Shown in pieces: positions 24,854-28,798 of a DNA stretch of 28,798 bases. The notes under the pieces are model-generated. The model did not search any database, was not told the origin of the DNA, and worked only from the letters and a program-made list of their open reading frames with translations. The stretch lies in contig JAADDT010000059.1 in the NCBI GenBank assembly GCA_013153765.1, positions 1 through 28,798 on the forward strand, written 5' to 3'. This DNA comes from Aquificota bacterium (lineage in GTDB: Bacteria; Aquificota; Aquificia; Aquificales; Hydrogenothermaceae). How positions within the stretch are numbered: the stretch's first letter is position 1; each line of letters begins with the position of its first letter. The translations under genes were made by a program, and so were the position numbers.

Positions 24854-25815
24854 TTTATAAACTCTAACAGCTGGTCTATCTCCTTTGGACTTCCTAAAAA
24901 TACCGGCGTCCTCTGGTGCAGGTCTGTAGGTTTTATATCTAAAATGTCCCTATTTCCGTCCGTAGCCTTACCGCCTGCCTGCTCAACGAGGAAAGCCATA
25001 GGAGACGCCTCGTATAAAAGCCTTAACTTACCGCTTGTGTTTTTCCTGTCCGCCGGATAACCGAAAATGCCCCCCTTTATGAGCGTTCTGTGGACGTCCG
25101 CAACCATAGAGCCTATGTATCTGGCGGTATATCCCTCTTCCTTAAGCCTGTCTATGTATTCAACCAGTCCGGGCTGTGTCCACTTTTTGGCGTTTGCCTC
25201 GTTTATTGAGTATATTTTTCCCTTCTGTGGAATTTTCATGTCAGGATGGGACAGTAAAAACATACCGACGGAAGGGTCAAGTGTGAAGCCGTTAACACCG
25301 TTTCCGGTGGAAAGGACGAACATGGTTGAGGAGCCGTATATGATGTATCCTGCCGCAACCTGTTTTTTCCCTTCCTGTAGAAAGTCCTCCACACCGCCGT
25401 TTATCCGCCTGTGTATGGAAAATATTGTGCCTATGCTGACGTTAACATCTATGTTTGAAGAACCGTCAAGTGGGTCAAAGGCTATAACGTACTGGGCGTC
25501 CTTCCCCTGTTCGGGAAAGACAGGCTCTTCCATCTCTTCAGATGCAAGGGCGTAAAACTGCCCGCTGTCGGACAGGTGTTTTACCATTATCTCGTTTGAC
25601 AGCTCGTCCAGTTTTTGGACTTCTTCCCCCTGCACGTTTACCTTTCCTGCCTTCCCCAAAACATCAACAAGACCTGCCATTCTCACGTGTGAAGCTATTA
25701 TTTTTGCCGCCCCTTCCACAGCCATAAGGGCTATGGACAGGGAACCTGTAGCCTTCGGGTGTTTCCTTTCCTCCTCAAGTATAAACCTGTTAAGGTCTAT
25801 TCCTAACTTTGCCAT
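24850..25815 (-). CDS. fbp: Fructose-1,6-bisphosphatase, class I
   Basis: A 321-residue gluconeogenic enzyme that removes the 1-phosphate from fructose-1,6-bisphosphate. The metal site is FDPLDGSSNIDVNVSIGT (113-130) together with ASEEMEEP (91-98). The substrate-binding region includes RYIGSMVADVHRTL and FGYP. The length is normal for class I. The ATG has AAAGGGGGAC upstream. It lies two genes downstream of the aldolase, and its stop overlaps the crcB start. Confidence 0.95.
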   Translation of the reverse strand: MAKLGIDLNRFILEEERKHPKATGSLSIALMAVEGAAKIIASHVRMAGLVDVLGKAGKVNVQGEEVQKLDELSNEIMVKHLSDSGQFYALASEEMEEPVFPEQGKDAQYVIAFDPLDGSSNIDVNVSIGTIFSIHRRINGGVEDFLQEGKKQVAAGYIIYGSSTMFVLSTGNGVNGFTLDPSVGMFLLSHPDMKIPQKGKIYSINEANAKKWTQPGLVEYIDRLKEEGYTARYIGSMVADVHRTLIKGGIFGYPADRKNTSGKLRLLYEASPMAFLVEQAGGKATDGNRDILDIKPTDLHQRTPVFLGSPKEIDQLLEFIK

Positions 25816-25829
25816 TTCCAGTCCCCCTT

Positions 25830-26342
25830 TCAGTTTGTTAACCGGTTTTTAAGCTGTTTAAACTTTGCTACAGCCTGCTTGCTTTTTGAGTTTTTATAAA
25901 TCTGGTGGAAGTCTATGTAAGGCAGGTAAGACCTGAGAACCATCTCTATCAGGTCGCATACCACTTGGTCTCCGGCAACACACTGGTTCATCATGTCAAC
26001 AAGCAGGTCTTCAACCGATACGACGTTTATGGTAAAGTCCTCCACCTGAACCTGATTGAACGTGGCAGAAGGTATGATGTGGTAGTCGTTGCTTATCTCA
26101 AAAACAACGCCGTCCCTTTCCCAAAAGTTGCCCATGTTAGAGTATCCAAGTCCGCTTAAAACCTGCTTCAGTAGGTTAACGTCCGGAAACAACAGGGAGA
26201 TGGTAGGTGCAGGGTACAGCCCTTGGGTATATACGGTAAGGGCGAACTTCCCCACCACCACAGGTAGTATTTTTGAACCGGCTTTCCCTATCTCCCTGTA
26301 AACCTCCCTCAGGGCTGAAACCTGCCTTTCAAGGTCGGACAT
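25830..26342 (-). CDS. Uncharacterised protein, possibly a degenerate nucleotidyltransferase fold
   Basis: A 170-residue soluble protein. The arrangement LPVVVGKFALTVYTQGLYPAPTISLLFPD, split about residues 26-54, followed by LGYSNMGNFWERDGVVFEI and INVVSVEDLLVDMMNQC, resembles minimal nucleotidyltransferase-like proteins (a VGG-type start, a D-x-D strand, then a locus for the regulatory helix). The catalytic pair expected after the first strand is not seen: the strand reads TISLLFPD. Enzyme activity is therefore doubtful and the family call is inference. It starts 2 bases after the aldolase stop and ends 14 bases before fbp, so it is co-translated with both gluconeogenic genes. Confidence 0.6.
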   Translation of the reverse strand: MSDLERQVSALREVYREIGKAGSKILPVVVGKFALTVYTQGLYPAPTISLLFPDVNLLKQVLSGLGYSNMGNFWERDGVVFEISNDYHIIPSATFNQVQVEDFTINVVSVEDLLVDMMNQCVAGDQVVCDLIEMVLRSYLPYIDFHQIYKNSKSKQAVAKFKQLKNRLTN

Positions 26343-26344
26343 TT

Positions 26345-27727
26345 TTACCGTTCCTTTCTTAAAGCTCCGTAAGGGAGTTTTACCGGTTTTACGTACTTTT
26401 CCACAAGTCCTTTGGTGTTGAAGGCGTTAAGCTTTTCAAACAGGAATTTAAACTTTTCGTAAAGTGCCTGAAGTATCCTGTCCTTGTGCTGTTTGTCTAA
26501 AGTCCACCATTCGTACTTGAACGGTCCAAATCCCTTTTTCCTCGTTTTGTATATGAACTGCTCTTCCGTCCAGCCTTCCTTCCATTCGTCCTTCAGGTTT
26601 TCCTTAAGCCAGCTGTATATTTTTTCCCTGAAGTCCTCAGGTATCAGGTCGTACATAATGTTTTGGAAGCCTGTGGCAAGGTGTATTTCACAGCAGTTGC
26701 TCTTTGGGAACTTATCAAAAAGCTCCTCAGGAAGGGTTGACGCCCCGTGCTGGACCGTACCGCCCAGACCGTACTTTTCCCTTGCCACCTTACCTATGTC
26801 CCTCAACACATCAAAGTCAAGCTTTACCTGTGCTATACTGCCGTCAGGCAACGGCACTCCCCCGTGTTCCGTACCTGTCTGGACGGATATTTTTGATATA
26901 CCTTCCGTGCCTTTAGGAAGTTCCTCCAGATAACCTTCCATAAAAGCCTCAAACTCTTCTACAGTTGAGTTTTTCCCGCCTATATGTCCTATTTCAGCCC
27001 CTATTGAGGTGGTAATACCTTCAGGCTCTATCTCCCTTATGAACTTTGTCATCTGTGCCGTACACACGTAATTGTGGTACTGCTGTTCCTTCAGGGTGGG
27101 TTTTGAGTAGTCAACCAGCGTGGAAGGGTCTATGTCTATGTTGTAAAAGCCGGCTTTTATCGCCTCTTCTGTAAGGCTCTTTATAGCCTCAAGCTCCTTT
27201 TCAGGGTTTTCCTTATACTTTTTCTGGTTAAACTGGAAGTGATCTCCCTGTATAAATACGGGACCTTTGTAGCCTTCCTTCACAGCCGCCGCCAGCACGC
27301 AAGCGGCGTACTCGGAGGGTCTTTGATCCGTATAGCCTATTTCCGATTTTGCAATCTCAAATATCATCGCCCCTACGTCGTGTTCGTTTGCCACTTTGAA
27401 CATCTGCCTTGCCACGTCGTAGGTCATTCCCCTGATGTTCACCGCAGGTGTGGTAATGCCGTCAACTTCTCCCCTGCCCATAGCCATGTAAAAGTCGTGG
27501 ATTGAAGAAGGGACAGCACCAAACTCGTTGGCAATCTTCCTTATTACCTTTTTCGCCATCTCCCTTATTTCTTCTGTATCTCCGAAGACGGCGGTATAAA
27601 CAAGGTCGTCAATTACCATTTCCCTCAGTTTTTTCTCATCGGTGATGGTTATACTGTCACCATCACAGCTAACCGCAGAGTGGACGATACTTTTCAGCTC
27701 TTCCTCGTTTTTAGCTATCGTAGGCAT
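26345..27727 (-). CDS. fba: Class II fructose-bisphosphate aldolase-like protein, long form
   Basis: A 460-residue TIM-barrel protein expected to join dihydroxyacetone phosphate and glyceraldehyde 3-phosphate. Class II features are the metal-binding pattern GDHFQFN (161-167, H163), a NIDIDPSTL strand (196-204), AEIGHIGGKN (244-253, E245/H248), TEHGG (H288) and VQHGASTLP (325-333, H327). It is over 100 residues longer than common class II aldolases: about 85 residues precede the barrel (first strand near GITTPAVNI) and a long helical tail follows 360. The next genes include fructose bisphosphatase, which supports the aldolase role, but a related sugar-phosphate substrate cannot be excluded. 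The ATG has AAAGGGGGTG upstream. Confidence 0.8.
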   Translation of the reverse strand: MPTIAKNEEELKSIVHSAVSCDGDSITITDEKKLREMVIDDLVYTAVFGDTEEIREMAKKVIRKIANEFGAVPSSIHDFYMAMGRGEVDGITTPAVNIRGMTYDVARQMFKVANEHDVGAMIFEIAKSEIGYTDQRPSEYAACVLAAAVKEGYKGPVFIQGDHFQFNQKKYKENPEKELEAIKSLTEEAIKAGFYNIDIDPSTLVDYSKPTLKEQQYHNYVCTAQMTKFIREIEPEGITTSIGAEIGHIGGKNSTVEEFEAFMEGYLEELPKGTEGISKISVQTGTEHGGVPLPDGSIAQVKLDFDVLRDIGKVAREKYGLGGTVQHGASTLPEELFDKFPKSNCCEIHLATGFQNIMYDLIPEDFREKIYSWLKENLKDEWKEGWTEEQFIYKTRKKGFGPFKYEWWTLDKQHKDRILQALYEKFKFLFEKLNAFNTKGLVEKYVKPVKLPYGALRKER

Positions 27728-27760
27728 TCAGCACACCCCCTTTGTTTTTTTTCACCTAAA

Positions 27761-27769
27761 ATTATAACA
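27761..27769 (-). promoter_or_regulatory. Extended -10 promoter of the aldolase operon
   Basis: On the minus strand TGTTATAAT (27769-27761) contains consensus TATAAT with the extended TGn. It lies 33 bases before the ATG, just after the YkgJ-family stop. No -35 is recognisable in the YkgJ coding end, as is usual for extended -10 promoters. Confidence 0.6.
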
Positions 27770-27771
27770 TC

Positions 27772-28422
27772 TCACATCTGGAGGTACTTTTTTGCATACT
27801 CAAGTGGTTCAACAACCACCCCTTCCCGCATCGGGATTATCCTTACTGTTGAGGCAAGGTTCAGGAAAAACCTGCCCTTTTGCCAGTCGTAATTGATCGC
27901 CGTAATGGGCAGTCTGGTTTTAAAAAGCACGTCAAAGGGAGGCTCCACAGTCTCCTCCATCGGAACTTTTACCTTTTTGGTTATTTCCTCAACAAATTCG
28001 GGAAACCTTATCTTTTCCCCATTTTCACAGGCTTTCCTGTCGTAGGAGGTGTATGTCCTGCATATGTAGGGACGGGCAGGGTAAACGGCACACAGCTCCC
28101 CTTCAAGCATAGGACAGGGAACGTTTGTGTAATCTTCCACCAAAGCGTACCTTTCAAGCTTTTCCGCCAGCTTTTCCCTTTTCCTTTCAGGAAGACTGTT
28201 AAGCTCCCTTAACATATACAAAGCTTCCGGCACGGTCATCTTCACCAGCCAGCCGTAGCAACAGTGTGTACATCCTTTACCACAGGCAAGACCTTCTTCA
28301 GCCGAAACCTCCCTGTCAACCTTCCTGTGTATTTCTTTTTGATACTCTATAAGCTCCTCCACCAGCTGAGGTTGTCTCAATAAATGGGCTGAAGCTATTA
28401 TCAGCTGTTCTAATCCTTCCAT
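27772..28422 (-). CDS. YkgJ family cysteine-cluster protein
   Basis: A 216-residue protein with eight cysteines in the family pattern: C47, C51, C54, C55 (ACGKGCTHCC) and C103, C111, C121, C132 (CPMLEGELCAVYPARPYICR spans 103-122). Members are thought to bind zinc or an iron-sulfur cluster; the biochemical role is generally unknown. The N-terminal 45 residues are helical. The ATG at 28422 overlaps the trmFO 3' end by 13 bases, so the two are probably co-translated. Confidence 0.85.
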   Translation of the reverse strand: MEGLEQLIIASAHLLRQPQLVEELIEYQKEIHRKVDREVSAEEGLACGKGCTHCCYGWLVKMTVPEALYMLRELNSLPERKREKLAEKLERYALVEDYTNVPCPMLEGELCAVYPARPYICRTYTSYDRKACENGEKIRFPEFVEEITKKVKVPMEETVEPPFDVLFKTRLPITAINYDWQKGRFFLNLASTVRIIPMREGVVVEPLEYAKKYLQM

Positions 28423-28796
28423 CTTTTAGCAAACTCCTCCATATCCTTTAAAGCCCTTTCTGCCTTTACTTCCTTCCTTTTTCTCCTGTCTTTTATTTTC
28501 TTTTCGGCAGGAGGTAAAAGGGCAAAGTTCGGGTTCATAGGTTGGAGTTCTTCCTTCGGCTCGGTAATGTACCTTACCAGACCACCAAGCATGGTTGTGG
28601 GAGGTGGAACTACCGGCTCTTTTCCCTGAAGCATCCTTACCACGTTTATGCCTGCCAAAATACCTGTGGCGGCAGATGCCACGTATCCTTCCACACCTGT
28701 TATCTGCCCTGCAAAAAGCACGTCAGGGCGTTTTTTCATCTGGAGTGTGGGAAGGAGTACTTTCTGGGACTGGATAAAGGTGTTCCTGTGCATTGA
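28410..28796 (-). CDS. trmFO: tRNA (uracil-54-C5)-methyltransferase TrmFO, C-terminal part
   Basis: The gene enters from beyond base 28798, so only the last ~129 codons are visible. TrmFO uses methylenetetrahydrofolate and FAD to make ribothymidine at tRNA position 54. The family C-terminal blocks are present: MHRNTFIQSQKVLLPT, LFAGQITGVEGYVASAATG, TMLGGLVRYIT and LQPMNPNFALLPP. The tail ends in a Lys/Arg-rich helix. Not truncated on the visible side. Confidence 0.95.
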   Translation of the reverse strand, partial: SMHRNTFIQSQKVLLPTLQMKKRPDVLFAGQITGVEGYVASAATGILAGINVVRMLQGKEPVVPPPTTMLGGLVRYITEPKEELQPMNPNFALLPPAEKKIKDRRKRKEVKAERALKDMEEFAKRWKD

Positions 28797-28798
28797 AC

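Overview
This window carries core housekeeping and energy-metabolism genes and almost certainly comes from a bacterial chromosome. I see no transposase, integrase, phage gene, CRISPR array, tRNA or rRNA gene. Gene density is very high: intergenic gaps are mostly under 100 bases and overlaps of 1-30 bases are frequent. Coding strands are purine-rich and favour AGG/AGA arginine codons, which suits a thermophile. The Hfq, the long lysyl-tRNA synthetase, the ~460-residue class II aldolase-like protein and the fluoride channel/DUF190 pair are what I would expect in Aquificota, perhaps a Hydrogenothermaceae-like lineage. That placement is inference from family resemblance, not from a search.

Layout. 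(a) 1-1344, minus: the first codons of a spermidine synthase-like gene and an M16 peptidase homologue that has lost its zinc site. (b) 1414-3327, plus: ffh, rpsP and khpA (signal recognition particle and ribosome biogenesis), closed by a terminator. (c) 3326-7895, minus: tsaE; a di-heme cytochrome c peroxidase with its own consensus promoter and a Fur-type box; then lysS, an ADP-ribosylglycohydrolase-like gene and hfq as an operon. (d) 7921-21899, minus: a 14-kb co-directional run of nuoA-B-CD-H-I-J-K-L-M-N, gmk, a VanZ-like gene, rpoZ, and a histidine kinase with a sigma-54-type response regulator. (e) 21940-23798, plus: thiE, a DUF2905 gene and queA. (f) 23767-27769, minus: class II aldolase, a nucleotidyltransferase-like gene, class I fructose-1,6-bisphosphatase, the fluoride channel gene, a DUF190 gene and a small exported protein, probably one operon behind an extended -10 promoter. 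(g) 27772-28798, minus: a YkgJ-type cysteine-cluster protein and the 3' part of trmFO.

How it fits together. The nuo cluster encodes the membrane arm and the quinone-side connecting module of complex I but no NuoE, F or G, so the electron-input module is either elsewhere or replaced by another donor. Aldolase and fructose bisphosphatase are successive steps of gluconeogenesis, as expected of an autotroph that builds sugars from fixed carbon. The peroxidase behind a Fur/PerR-like box suggests peroxide defence tied to iron or oxidative status.

I did not find a clearly new biological system. The items most worth a second look are the hairpin that could couple nuoB to nuoCD translation, the tsaE ribosome binding site buried in a terminator, the Fur-type operator on the peroxidase promoter, the ADP-ribosylglycohydrolase homologue lacking its aspartate pair, the lysyl-tRNA synthetase with an extra OB-like domain, and the unexplained nucleotidyltransferase-like gene between aldolase and fructose bisphosphatase.
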